A stretch of 64,000 nucleotides of DNA from Clostridia bacterium (GCA_017428385.1 JAFRQX010000006.1:62001-126000), one strand, 5' to 3'; counted from the stretch's first letter, positions 41,672 to 50,349 are shown. Numbers and translations are program-made. Notes: generated from the letters alone by a model not told the origin.

Positions 41672-44263
41672 ATGAGTGAGAAAAACAGGCTGCCCCTCCC
41701 GACCGCGGTCCGGCGCGCGCTGTGGATCCTCGCGGCGCTGGTGGTCATTGGCGCGGGGGTGTTCCTGGGCTGGTACCTGATTCATTACCGGGGGTATGAC
41801 GAATACCGGCTCTATGTGCAGCCGCCCGCGGAGAAAACGGAAGCCGCGGCCCTGAAGACCCAGAAGGATCCGGAAAACAGCGTGCCCGGCTTCGCCCTGG
41901 CGGCGCAGAATGACAACCTGGCCCTGTACCTGAATGAAAAGACCGCGGAGGTCGCCCTGCGGGACCGGAAAAGCGGACGTGTGGTCTATTCCAACCCGCA
42001 GGACGCGGCGGAGGATCCGGTGGCCCGCTCCGGGCTGAACCAGGGCAACCTGCGGAGCCAGTTTATCCTCAATTACCTGGATACAAACTCCCGCGAGGGT
42101 ACGCCCTGGAGCTCCTACGCAAAGTGCGTGGAGAACGGGCAGATTGAATACCTCCGGCTGGAGAACGGCTTCCGGGCGGTCTATACCCTTTCCAATGAGA
42201 AGCTGATGCTGGTGCCGCGCCAGATGACCGCGGAATGGTTTGAGGTTCTGTCGAACGCCGGCAGGAAGCAGGCGGCCAAATCCTATGTCCTGGATGAGGA
42301 GAGCGGCCTGTATGTGCTCAAGTCCCAGGGTGTCACGGCGCGCAACCGCCAGCAGATTGACGCGGACGCGCGGACGGCCGGCTTCACCATGGAGGATTAT
42401 GCGGAGATGGAGGCGCTGGCGGAGGAAGAGGCCGCGGAAGCCGCGGAGAGCACTTCCTTTGTCATCGCCCTGGATTACACACTCACGCCGGAGGGACTCA
42501 CCGTCACGATCCCTCACGCGGAGATCATGGAAGCCGGCGGCGGAAAGATCCGCTCCATCCAGCTGCTGCCCTTCTTCGGCGCAGCCGGAACGGCGGAGAC
42601 CGGCGGCATCGTGGTGCCGGACGGAAGCGGCGCCCTGATCAATTTCAACAACGGCAAGAACACCGCGCCCCAGTATAACCAGGCAATCTATGACCTGGAT
42701 CTGATCGACAGTGATTTCACCGCAACCCAGAATATGCAGTCGGCCCGGCTGGCACTCTTCGGCATCTGCCGGGAGGATTACAGCCTCCTGGCCTCCTGCG
42801 GCAGGGGCGCGACCCTGGCTTCCGTCACGGCGGACGTGGCGGGCCGGAACAACAGTTACAATTATGCCTATTTCACCTTCAGCCTGAGAAGGACGGATAC
42901 CCTCATCGTGGCCGGCGAGGAGGCCATCGTCGCGGAACAGGACGCCTATCCGGTGGACTGCGCCGTGACCTACAGGATCCTGGACGGGGATTATACCGGC
43001 TACAACGGCCTGGCAAAGGCCGTGCGGGAATCCCTGCTCTCGTCCGGAACCCTGAAGCTGAAAGCCGAAACCTCCGGCGATATTCCCTTTTACTGCGATA
43101 TCCTCGGCGGCGTGCGGGAAACCGCGCACTGGATGGGTGTGCAGTACCTGCGGGTGATGCCCATGACCACCTTCGCCCAGGCGGAGGAAATGATGTCCAG
43201 CCTGCGCGGGGAACAGGTCGGCAACCTACGGGTCAACCTGCAGGGCTGGATGAACGGAGGCTATTACCACGACCCGGTCAGCCATGTGTCTGTTCTGAAT
43301 GAGCTGGGCGGGGAAAAGGGCCTCAAGCGGCTGTGCCTTTCGGCGGCGGAGAACGGGGACCGGATCTATCCGGACGCGGCGCTGCAGCTGGTCACGGAGA
43401 TCGCGAAGGGCTTCATGCGCAGCGAGGAGGCCAGCCGGTATTACGCCAAGGGCTACGCGGCCGAGCTGGGCGTGGTCAATCCCGTGTCCATGCGGCGCAT
43501 GGCCACCCTGGGCTTTGCAGAGCGGGGCTATATGCTCCTGTCTCCCCGGTTCCTGCCTCGGTACGCGGCACAGCTGGCGGCCTCGGCGGACCGGCTGGGC
43601 CTGGACGCGCTCTCCCTGCGGGACCTGGGCAATGAGGTCCACGCGGACAAGCGCCGCACCAACGTCATCAGCCGGGAGGCTGACCTGGACCTGGTGAAGC
43701 ACGCCTTCGGCGTCATCGGCGCCGGGGAGCGGGAGCTCATGGTGTCCGGCGGCAATGATTACAGTTTTCCCTACGTCCGGCATGTAATCAACGCGCCGGT
43801 GGAAGCGACGATGTTCGCCATTGTGGATGAACAGATCCCGCTGTGGGAGCTGATCCTCCACGGATCGGCGGATTACTGCGGATCCCCCCTGAACCTGATG
43901 CAGAGCGAGAACCGGCGGGCAACCCTGCTTCACCTCATTGAATACGGCGCGTCCACGCATTACACGTTCACCTGGAAGGACGCGGCAGATATGAAGTACA
44001 CCGGGCTCAACAACAATTACGCGACCACCTTCTCCTCCTGGAAGGAGGAAGCGGCGGAAAGCTACCGCTTTGTGAACGGCGCCCTGTCCCGGGTGAGCGG
44101 CGCGGAGATGCTCCGCCATGACCGGCTCAGCGAAACGCTGGCCCGCGTAACCTATTCCAACGGCACCGTGCTGTATGTGAACAGCGGGGAGCATGAGGCC
44201 GCGGCGGACGGATACCGGATCCCGGCAATGGATTACCTGGCGGTCGGAGGAGATAAAGAATGA
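41672..44263 (+). CDS. DUF5696 domain protein, membrane-anchored, glycosidase-like
   Basis: 863 residues. One membrane segment (about 14-35) anchors an extracellular part. An N-terminal beta-rich region contains the DUF5696 signature VVPDGSGALINFNNGK. The C-terminal half has TIM-barrel-like alternation with GWMNGGYY, LSLRDLGNEV and acidic residues in strand ends, reminiscent of retaining glycosidase barrels, but no catalytic pair is certain. An acidic stretch (AEMEALAEEEAAEAAE-like) lies near residue 250. Start supported by GGAGGG. Followed with a 4-bp overlap by a permease gene. Possibly an unassigned glycoside hydrolase of this importer locus. Confidence 0.8.
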   Translation: MSEKNRLPLPTAVRRALWILAALVVIGAGVFLGWYLIHYRGYDEYRLYVQPPAEKTEAAALKTQKDPENSVPGFALAAQNDNLALYLNEKTAEVALRDRKSGRVVYSNPQDAAEDPVARSGLNQGNLRSQFILNYLDTNSREGTPWSSYAKCVENGQIEYLRLENGFRAVYTLSNEKLMLVPRQMTAEWFEVLSNAGRKQAAKSYVLDEESGLYVLKSQGVTARNRQQIDADARTAGFTMEDYAEMEALAEEEAAEAAESTSFVIALDYTLTPEGLTVTIPHAEIMEAGGGKIRSIQLLPFFGAAGTAETGGIVVPDGSGALINFNNGKNTAPQYNQAIYDLDLIDSDFTATQNMQSARLALFGICREDYSLLASCGRGATLASVTADVAGRNNSYNYAYFTFSLRRTDTLIVAGEEAIVAEQDAYPVDCAVTYRILDGDYTGYNGLAKAVRESLLSSGTLKLKAETSGDIPFYCDILGGVRETAHWMGVQYLRVMPMTTFAQAEEMMSSLRGEQVGNLRVNLQGWMNGGYYHDPVSHVSVLNELGGEKGLKRLCLSAAENGDRIYPDAALQLVTEIAKGFMRSEEASRYYAKGYAAELGVVNPVSMRRMATLGFAERGYMLLSPRFLPRYAAQLAASADRLGLDALSLRDLGNEVHADKRRTNVISREADLDLVKHAFGVIGAGERELMVSGGNDYSFPYVRHVINAPVEATMFAIVDEQIPLWELILHGSADYCGSPLNLMQSENRRATLLHLIEYGASTHYTFTWKDAADMKYTGLNNNYATTFSSWKEEAAESYRFVNGALSRVSGAEMLRHDRLSETLARVTYSNGTVLYVNSGEHEAAADGYRIPAMDYLAVGGDKE

Positions 44264-45186
44264 CTGGCATCCGCAGAAAGAATCGTATTTTTCATCTTTC
44301 CTATGAGCAGAAAAACGCCGTGCGCGGGCTCTGGTTCATTCTCCCCTGGCTGATCGGCTTCCTGGTGTTCTACGCCGGATGCCTGGTGCAGCTGGGAGAG
44401 TTCAGCCTGTCCCGCATCGGCCTGGACGCCGCCGCGGGAATGACGAAGGAATACATCGGTTTCGGCAATTATATTGAGGCCTTCACCAGCCACGCCACCT
44501 TCAAGCAGACGCTGGCCTCCTCCGTGATCGATATGCTGATCGACCTGCCGATGATCATTTTCTTCAGCCTGTTTGTGGCCATGCTCCTGAACCGGCGGTT
44601 TAAAGGCCGGGCGCTGGTGCGCGCCATCTTCTTCCTGCCCATCATCCTCAGCGCGGACGCGGTGGGTTCCGCCATCACCCGGGCAACGGAGCTGGTGAAC
44701 GCCGGCGTTTCCTCCGCAAGCCTGGAAACCGCCCAGGCGGGTACCGTCTCCGTGGCTTATTACATGGATCTTTTCGGCGACCTGGCCATTCCGCAGTCCG
44801 TCCTCGGCTACATTGTGGACGCGGTCAACCGGATTTCGTCCATCATCAAGGGTTCGGGCGTGCAGATCATCCTGTTCATCGCGGCGCTCCAGTCCATTCC
44901 CGGCTCCCTCTACGAAGTGGCCCGGATCGAGGGGGCCACGGGCTATGAGTCCTTCTGGAAGGTCACCTTCCCCATGGTCATGCCGCACATTATCACCAAC
45001 ACGATCTATACCGTGGTGGACCGGTTTTCCTCCGGGGAAGTGATCAAGCTGGCAACGCGCACCTACAAGGAGCTGTATAACTACGGCCTGTCCTCCGCGT
45101 TCTCCGTGGTCTCCACGCTGATCACCATCCTCATCCTGGGGCTTATCGTCTACCTGCTCAACCGGCGCACCTTCTATTACAACTGA
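44260..45186 (+). CDS. carbohydrate ABC importer permease (second pair, MalF-like)
   Basis: 308 residues, six predicted membrane segments, with a larger periplasm-side insertion around 150-190 than the first-pair protein. The EAA loop is EVARIEGATGYESFWKVTFP. The start overlaps the DUF5696 stop by 4 bp (ATGA). Forms a pair with the product at 45205. Its presence means the locus encodes two distinct importers. Confidence 0.9.
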   Translation: MTGIRRKNRIFHLSYEQKNAVRGLWFILPWLIGFLVFYAGCLVQLGEFSLSRIGLDAAAGMTKEYIGFGNYIEAFTSHATFKQTLASSVIDMLIDLPMIIFFSLFVAMLLNRRFKGRALVRAIFFLPIILSADAVGSAITRATELVNAGVSSASLETAQAGTVSVAYYMDLFGDLAIPQSVLGYIVDAVNRISSIIKGSGVQIILFIAALQSIPGSLYEVARIEGATGYESFWKVTFPMVMPHIITNTIYTVVDRFSSGEVIKLATRTYKELYNYGLSSAFSVVSTLITILILGLIVYLLNRRTFYYN

Positions 45187-45204
45187 CGGGGAGGGAGAAA
45201 GAAC

Positions 45205-46209
45205 ATGCACACCGGCAACGCCGCACAAAGCGGAAAAATCACCTGGCAGGGCTTCCGGAATTCTCCCGCCTATGCCAACCGGCGGGATAAAACCTTCACC
45301 GGCATGAAGAACCTGGTGCTGGGCATCTTCCGGCTGATCGTTATTGTGGGCATCAGCTATGTCATCCTGGCGCCGGTGATCAATATCATCGCCAACTCCT
45401 TCTTTTCCCGCCAGGATTCCATCAATCCCATGGTCTTCACCATTCCCATCAGCCCAACGCTGGAGCGCTACACCATGGCGATCAAATACCTGGATTACCT
45501 GCCGATCCTCGGCAATACCATCCTGTATGTGTTCGGCATCACCCTCATCCAGCTGCTCATCTGCTCCATGGTCGGTTACGGCTTTGCCCGTTACCGGTTC
45601 CCGCTGAAGGGGCTGCTGTTCGGCTTTGTGCTGGTCATGATCGTGATCCCGCTGAACACGATCCAGTTCCCGCTTTATACAACCTTCCGGTTCTTCAATC
45701 CCCTGGGCCTTGTGGGGCTCTTCAACGGCGGCGAGGGAATCAACCTGCTCCAGACCGCCTGGCCAACGGTGGTCATGTCCGTCTTCGGCTGCGGTCTCCG
45801 CTCCGGCCTGTATATCTATATTTTCAATCAGTTTTTCCGCGGCCTGCCCAAGGAGATTGAGGAGGCCGCCCTGGTGGACGGCGCGGGCACCGCGCGTACC
45901 TATTTCACCATCATGATGCCGAATGCGGCGCCGGCGGTCATCACGGTCGCGGTGTTCTCCATCGTCTGGCAGTATAACGATTCTTTTTTTGCCAATACCT
46001 TCAATATTTCCGATTCCATCCTCGTCACCCGGAAGCTGGAGTCCCTCATCAACGTCATCGCCAACGCGGAGAAGGTGCTCACCATTCGGGAGCAGCAGCT
46101 CTATTTTGACGCCGGCGTGGTGCTGGTGCTGGTTCCCGTTGTGGTCATCTACCTGGTGCTCCAGCGGCGGTTTATCGAGGGCGTGGAACGCTCCGGTATT
46201 GTGGGCTGA
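45205..46209 (+). CDS. carbohydrate ABC importer permease (second pair, MalG-like)
   Basis: 334 residues, six predicted membrane segments. The EAA loop is EEAALVDGAGTARTYFTIMMP and the C-terminus QRRFIEGVERSGIVG is typical of the second subunit. GGGAGGGAG precedes the start. The likely binding partner is the protein encoded at 48011, just beyond the triple-repeat protein gene. Confidence 0.9.
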   Translation: MHTGNAAQSGKITWQGFRNSPAYANRRDKTFTGMKNLVLGIFRLIVIVGISYVILAPVINIIANSFFSRQDSINPMVFTIPISPTLERYTMAIKYLDYLPILGNTILYVFGITLIQLLICSMVGYGFARYRFPLKGLLFGFVLVMIVIPLNTIQFPLYTTFRFFNPLGLVGLFNGGEGINLLQTAWPTVVMSVFGCGLRSGLYIYIFNQFFRGLPKEIEEAALVDGAGTARTYFTIMMPNAAPAVITVAVFSIVWQYNDSFFANTFNISDSILVTRKLESLINVIANAEKVLTIREQQLYFDAGVVLVLVPVVVIYLVLQRRFIEGVERSGIVG

Positions 46210-46215
46210 GCCCGC

Positions 46216-46268
46216 GCTGATTTGTTAATTACCCGGGATCGGGTAAAAAATAAAAGGAGGAAAGTCCC
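46216..46268 (+). promoter_or_regulatory. short spacer with operator-like half site and hairpin
   Basis: TTTGTTAAT (46221-46229) matches the half of the 19-bp sites at 32913. It is followed by a small ACCCG-GGAT-CGGGT hairpin and an AAAGGAGG ribosome binding site. Confidence 0.35.
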
Positions 46269-47978
46269 GTGAAGAAAATCATTTCCTGGTTGCTGGTTGC
46301 CGTCTTGGCAATCGGTATGTGCTCCTGGGCGTCCGCCGATCCGGTGAACGTGCTTGACTTTGAGGACGGCGTGTTTGCCTTCCTCGGCGTCTCCGCCGTC
46401 AAACCGAACGCGGATGCCGCCGCGTCCCTGGAAGTTGTGGATTACAACGGTTCCAAGGCGCTGCGCGTCGCCGCTCAGGGGATCCCCTATGTGGCCCTGA
46501 ATCTGGAGGGCCTGGCCGGCGAAAAGCTGGCGGATGTTGCCGGTGTCTCCTTTGATATCGGTGTTGACAAGGCCGCGGACGGCAAGTTCTACGCGGTTTC
46601 CGGCGTGGTTTACAGCTACACCGGTGAAAACGCGGATGAGAACAAGGCCGACTGGTCTGTCTATATGGAGAAGAAGAATCCGCGCAATGTAAAGATTGCC
46701 TTCAAGGCGCCGTTTGTCGCCGGTGCGGGCAATTATGTCATGATCTCCCGTGAAGACCAGGCCGGCGGCGAACCCGCCACCTTCTACCTGGACAACATCC
46801 GGTTCCTGGATGCGGAAGGAAACGCCATCGCGCTGGATCCCGCCGCGGTCTATGTGGCGGAAGCTTCCGAGCGGGATCTGAGCAACCTCGTAGCCCTGAC
46901 GAACGCTGTTGAGTTCCCGGATTTCCACAAGTCCGCCGGCGCCTGGGCGCAGGACGGCCTGGAAATGCCGCAGGAAATCATTGATGCCCTGGTGCCTGGC
47001 TCCGTTGTGGAAGTGGAATATGCCAGCGCGGACGGTTCCATGTGGATTGTCATGCCCTGGGCAACCGCCGGCTGGATGCGCGTGGGCCAGGGAACCGCTG
47101 CCATCAACAACAGCAAGAACATCGCCCAGATTCCCTATGAGATGATCGAGGCGCTCTGCGGCGAGGACAAGTCCACCTGGGGTGCCATGCTGCAGTGCGA
47201 AAGCGCTTCTGACTGGGAAGTCTTCTCCGTGCGCGTGGGCCAGCGGGCCAACCGCATTGTGCTGAAGAACGCGGTTGAATTCCCCGGCTTCACCAAGTCC
47301 GCCGACGCCTGGGCGCAGGACGGCCTGGAAATGCCGCAGGAAATCATTGACGCCCTGGTGCCCGGTTCTGTGGTGGAGATCACCTACAGCTCCGAAGACG
47401 GCGATATATGGCTGGTCATGCCCTGGGCGGAAGCCGGCTGGATGCGCGTATCCCAGGGTACTGCCACCAGGATCGGCGGCAAGGCCTATATCACCTATGA
47501 AGAGATCGCTGCGCTGTGCGGCGAGGACAAGGCCACCTGGGGTGCCATGATGCAGTGCGAGGGCTCCTCTCCCTGGGAGGTTTACAGCGTCCGTGTGGGC
47601 CAGAAGGCGGAGTTCTTCGGCCTGACCAATCTGGTTGAATTCCCCGGCTTCACCAAGTCTGCTGATGCCTGGGCGCAGGACGGCCTGGAAATGCCGCAGG
47701 AAATCATCGACGCCCTGGTTCCCGGTTCCGTGGTAACCATCTCCTATGAATCCGAGGACGGCAATATGTGGCTGGTCATGCCCTGGGCAACCGCCGGCTG
47801 GATGCGCGTGGGCAACGACGGCGCGGATGTGGCGGACGGCAAAATCGCGCAGGTGACCTATGAGCAGATCGAGGCGCTCTGCGGTGAGGACAAGTCCACC
47901 TGGGGCGCTATGATGCAGTGCGAAAGCTCCTCTGCCTGGAATGTTTATGCTGTGGCCGTGGGCCAGGCAATCAAGTAA
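46269..47978 (+). CDS. secreted protein with three near-identical tandem repeats
   Basis: 569 residues. Signal peptide 1-23 (ASA-DP). Residues about 24-195 form a beta-sandwich like carbohydrate-binding modules (LDFEDG, FYLDNIRFLD). Three tandem repeats of about 120 residues follow. Each contains AWAQDGLEMPQEIIDALVPG, then a Trp-rich line such as WLVMPWATAGWMRV, and CGEDKSTWGAM. The repeat DNA is nearly identical at 46941, 47307 and 47667, so duplication or gene conversion is recent. It lies between permeases and a binding protein, with a strong ribosome binding site, so it is probably an abundant glycan-binding surface or secreted protein. No enzyme motif. Confidence 0.8.
   Translation: MKKIISWLLVAVLAIGMCSWASADPVNVLDFEDGVFAFLGVSAVKPNADAAASLEVVDYNGSKALRVAAQGIPYVALNLEGLAGEKLADVAGVSFDIGVDKAADGKFYAVSGVVYSYTGENADENKADWSVYMEKKNPRNVKIAFKAPFVAGAGNYVMISREDQAGGEPATFYLDNIRFLDAEGNAIALDPAAVYVAEASERDLSNLVALTNAVEFPDFHKSAGAWAQDGLEMPQEIIDALVPGSVVEVEYASADGSMWIVMPWATAGWMRVGQGTAAINNSKNIAQIPYEMIEALCGEDKSTWGAMLQCESASDWEVFSVRVGQRANRIVLKNAVEFPGFTKSADAWAQDGLEMPQEIIDALVPGSVVEITYSSEDGDIWLVMPWAEAGWMRVSQGTATRIGGKAYITYEEIAALCGEDKATWGAMMQCEGSSPWEVYSVRVGQKAEFFGLTNLVEFPGFTKSADAWAQDGLEMPQEIIDALVPGSVVTISYESEDGNMWLVMPWATAGWMRVGNDGADVADGKIAQVTYEQIEALCGEDKSTWGAMMQCESSSAWNVYAVAVGQAIK
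46941..47978 (+). repeat. three direct repeats of about 360 bp inside the gene
   Basis: The common segment begins GCCTGGGCGCAGGACGGCCT at 46941, 47307 and 47667 (offsets 366 and 360 bp). In-frame, so it preserves the reading frame if units are lost or gained. Confidence 0.9.
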
Positions 47979-48010
47979 TAACCAGATTTCTGGAAAGGAG
48001 AAACTGACTT

Positions 48011-49378
48011 ATGAAAAAACTGACTGCGATGCTGCTGGCACTGATCATGGTACTTTCCATGGCTGTAACAGCGCTGGCGGAAGATCCCCGGAATATCACC
48101 ATCGGTCTCTGGTGGGATATCTACTATGACTCCAACGACGAATCCTGGGAAGATAATGAAGCCGCCACCGGCAAGGATTCCGACCTCATGCGCTTCGACA
48201 ACGTGAAGACCATTGAGGATACCTACGGCGTAACCTATGAATTCCAGAACCTCACCTATGCCGGCGTGCAGGATTCCGTGAACAACTCCATCCTGGCCGG
48301 TGAACCGGACTGCGACGTGTACATGGTCGAGCTGGGCTGGGGTGTTCCTGCTGTGATGAACGGCTACGCCATGGACCTGCGTGACGTGCTGGATCCCGAT
48401 GATCCGCTGCTCACCCATAACGACACCGTCATGAACTATGTGGCCCTGGAAAGCGGCGCTGTCTCCCTGCTGACCGTCAACGGCGCGGAGGACCAGGTGG
48501 CCGCGACTTATCCGCTGGCCTTTAACCTGCAGATGATCGAGGAAGCCAACCTGGAGGATCCCCGGGAACTGGCCGCCCGCGGCGAATGGACCTGGGACAA
48601 GTTCCGGGAGTACTGCATCGCCCTGACCAAGGATAACGACGGCGACGGCGTCACGGACGTTTACGGCTACGGCGCCTGGATCACCGACTGCCTGCCCTAC
48701 TGGTACATGTCCAACGGCACAACCCTGGCCTCCACCCCCAAGGAGAACCTGTCCTCTGTGGAGATGGGCGAAACCCTGAAGTTCCTCCAGGATCTGTGGC
48801 TCACCGACAAGGCCGCCTATCCGCTGCCCGAAGAAAACGGCTGGGACGTTTGCCGCTGGCTGTACCGTGACAAGAAGGTGGCCTTCACCACAACCGCCGC
48901 CTGGATCATGGCCAACTATGACGACTATAACTGGGACGGCAAGGCCGAAACCACGCTGGACTTCGACATGGTCTTTGTGGATTACCCCATCGGACCCCAC
49001 GGCAATGCCGAAACGAACGCCACCAAGATCGCTGCCGGCAGCTTCTATTTCATCCCCGTCGGCATCGAGAACCCGAAACTGGTATATGATGTTTTCCGTG
49101 CCTATCAGAACTGGTACCATGACGACACCAGCCTCCGGGATGATCCGGAAGAACTGGAATGGTGGTACACCACTACCTCCGACAAGCTGGACCTGCAGGA
49201 GTGGAACTTTGAAATCATGAAGAAGATGGGCGAAAAGACGGTGGTTGACTTTGCCGGCACCGTGCTGGAGCAGATGCCGCTGGTGGAATTCATCAACGGC
49301 GACCTGACCCCCGCCCAGCTGCAGGAGGAATACAAGCAGGTGGTTCAGGATACCCTGGATCAGATCTTCGGAGCCTGA
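48011..49378 (+). CDS. extracellular sugar-binding protein of ABC importer
   Basis: 455 residues, family 1 solute-binding protein. Signal peptide 1-23 (ALA-ED), no lipobox. Mature motifs include the opening ITIGLWWDIYYDS, WTWDKFREYC and a tail with Trp/Tyr patches. GGAAAGGAG site upstream. It is the last gene of the locus, before a strong terminator, and probably serves the permease pair at 44260 and 45205. The strong codon bias points to high expression. Ligand unknown; a beta-mannan or other hemicellulose fragment would fit the upstream GH26. Confidence 0.9.
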   Translation: MKKLTAMLLALIMVLSMAVTALAEDPRNITIGLWWDIYYDSNDESWEDNEAATGKDSDLMRFDNVKTIEDTYGVTYEFQNLTYAGVQDSVNNSILAGEPDCDVYMVELGWGVPAVMNGYAMDLRDVLDPDDPLLTHNDTVMNYVALESGAVSLLTVNGAEDQVAATYPLAFNLQMIEEANLEDPRELAARGEWTWDKFREYCIALTKDNDGDGVTDVYGYGAWITDCLPYWYMSNGTTLASTPKENLSSVEMGETLKFLQDLWLTDKAAYPLPEENGWDVCRWLYRDKKVAFTTTAAWIMANYDDYNWDGKAETTLDFDMVFVDYPIGPHGNAETNATKIAAGSFYFIPVGIENPKLVYDVFRAYQNWYHDDTSLRDDPEELEWWYTTTSDKLDLQEWNFEIMKKMGEKTVVDFAGTVLEQMPLVEFINGDLTPAQLQEEYKQVVQDTLDQIFGA

Positions 49379-49404
49379 TTCCGGAAGCCTGCTTTTCCCA
49401 AAAT

Positions 49405-49444
49405 GAAAAGGGAGAGCCGCAATTCTGCGGTTCTCCCTCTTTTG
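49405..49444. terminator. bidirectional terminator ending the GH26 locus
   Basis: 12-bp stem with one G-U pair (AGGGAGAGCCGC / GCGGTTCTCCCT), then CTCTTTT; A-rich on the other side. Lies between convergent genes. Confidence 0.85.
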
Positions 49445-49460
49445 GTCCCTTGGTTTTGTT

Positions 49461-50060
49461 TTACAGCGCCTTGCGGATCTGAGCCAGCAGCTCGTCGTAG
49501 GTTTCACAGGCGGGCAGCTCCGGATAATCCTTCTTGATCTGCTCGGTGGAGCGGAACAGGATACCGGCCTTGCTGGCCTGGATCATGCCCAGGTCGTTGT
49601 AGCTGTCACCGGCGGCGATGGTTTCAAAGCCGATGCTCTGAAGGGCTTTGACGGTGGTCAGCTTGCTCTTTTCCACCCGGATGCGGTAACCGGTGATCAT
49701 GCCGTCTTCCCCCACCTCCAGCTCGTTGCAGAAGATGGTGGGCCAGCCCAGCTTCTTCATCAGGGGAGAAGCAAACTGGGTAAAGGTGTCGGACAGAATG
49801 ATCGCCTGGGTTTCGCTGCGCAGGGTGTCCAGGAATTCCTTCGCGCCGGGCATGGGGTCGATGGTGGCAATGGTGTCCTGAATATCCTTCAGGCCCAGGC
49901 CGTGCTCCCGCAGGATGCCCAGCCGCCATTTCATCAGCTTGTCATAGTCCGGCTCGTCCCGGGTGGTGCGTTTCAGTTCGGGGATGCCGCTGGCCTGGGA
50001 AAAGGCGATCCAGATCTCAGGCACCAGCACCCCTTCAAGGTCCAAACATACAATATTCAT
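49461..50060 (-). CDS. thrH: phosphoserine phosphatase/homoserine phosphotransferase, ThrH type
   Basis: HAD-superfamily enzyme of 199 residues. The nucleophile motif is CLDLEGVLVPEIW (first Asp of DxE), Thr/Ser motif ILSDTF, Lys in VEKSK, and the metal-site GDSYNDLGM. The LEG-VLVPEIW form is characteristic of ThrH, which dephosphorylates phosphoserine and can transfer phosphate to homoserine. ATG 50060 is 15 bases after the rubredoxin stop, with only a weak GAGG site, so translation may depend on the upstream gene. Role in serine/threonine metabolism is by family. Confidence 0.9.
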   Translation of the reverse strand: MNIVCLDLEGVLVPEIWIAFSQASGIPELKRTTRDEPDYDKLMKWRLGILREHGLGLKDIQDTIATIDPMPGAKEFLDTLRSETQAIILSDTFTQFASPLMKKLGWPTIFCNELEVGEDGMITGYRIRVEKSKLTTVKALQSIGFETIAAGDSYNDLGMIQASKAGILFRSTEQIKKDYPELPACETYDELLAQIRKAL

Positions 50061-50075
50061 AAACAACAATCAGCC

Positions 50076-50228
50076 TCAGACGGGAGTAAAGGCATCCTTT
50101 CCGAGACCGCAGACAGGGCAGACCCAATCCTCAGGAATATCTTCCCAGGCAGTGCCGGCAGCAATGCCGCCTTCAGGGTCGCCGACTTCGGGATCATAGA
50201 TATAGCCGCAGGGACATTCGTACTTCAT
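50076..50228 (-). CDS. rubredoxin with C-x-C first knuckle
   Basis: 50-residue one-iron electron carrier. It reads [17 protein letters not shown]..., ending [15 protein letters not shown]. The second metal knuckle is the usual C37-x2-C40, but the first is C5-P-C7, one residue shorter than the standard C-x2-C; the 30-residue spacing between inner cysteines is kept. GGAAGAG lies upstream of the ATG. Cotranscribed with thrH. The short knuckle is either a true variant iron site or a lineage-specific form; three in-frame bases would have to be missing for an error. Confidence 0.9.
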   Translation of the reverse strand: MKYECPCGYIYDPEVGDPEGGIAAGTAWEDIPEDWVCPVCGLGKDAFTPV

Positions 50229-50291
50229 GTGATCTCTTCCTTTCTTTTTCTTTTGCGGAACCGGCTTTATGCCGTTTCCCTATCCGGCTTA

Positions 50292-50349
50292 ATCATAAGC
50301 AATGGCGGGGGTTTCGTCAATAGACAAAGTCCGGGAGAACTGATATACT
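50292..50349. promoter_or_regulatory. back-to-back divergent promoters (rubredoxin and GTPase-NYN)
   Basis: Minus strand: -35 TTGACG (50320-50315), 17-bp spacer, -10 TATGAT (50297-50292). Plus strand: -35 TAGACA (50321-50326), 17-bp spacer, -10 TATACT (50344-50349). The two -35 hexamers touch, so one polymerase would exclude the other. Confidence 0.7.

Noticed and set aside
41630..43129. 499-codon open frame opposite the DUF5696 gene
   Set aside because: Shadow frame; the plus-strand gene has a proper site, membrane anchor and family motif.
46941..47978. CRISPR array
   Set aside because: The regular repeats are 360 bp long, in frame and coding; they are protein repeats, not short repeats with spacers.
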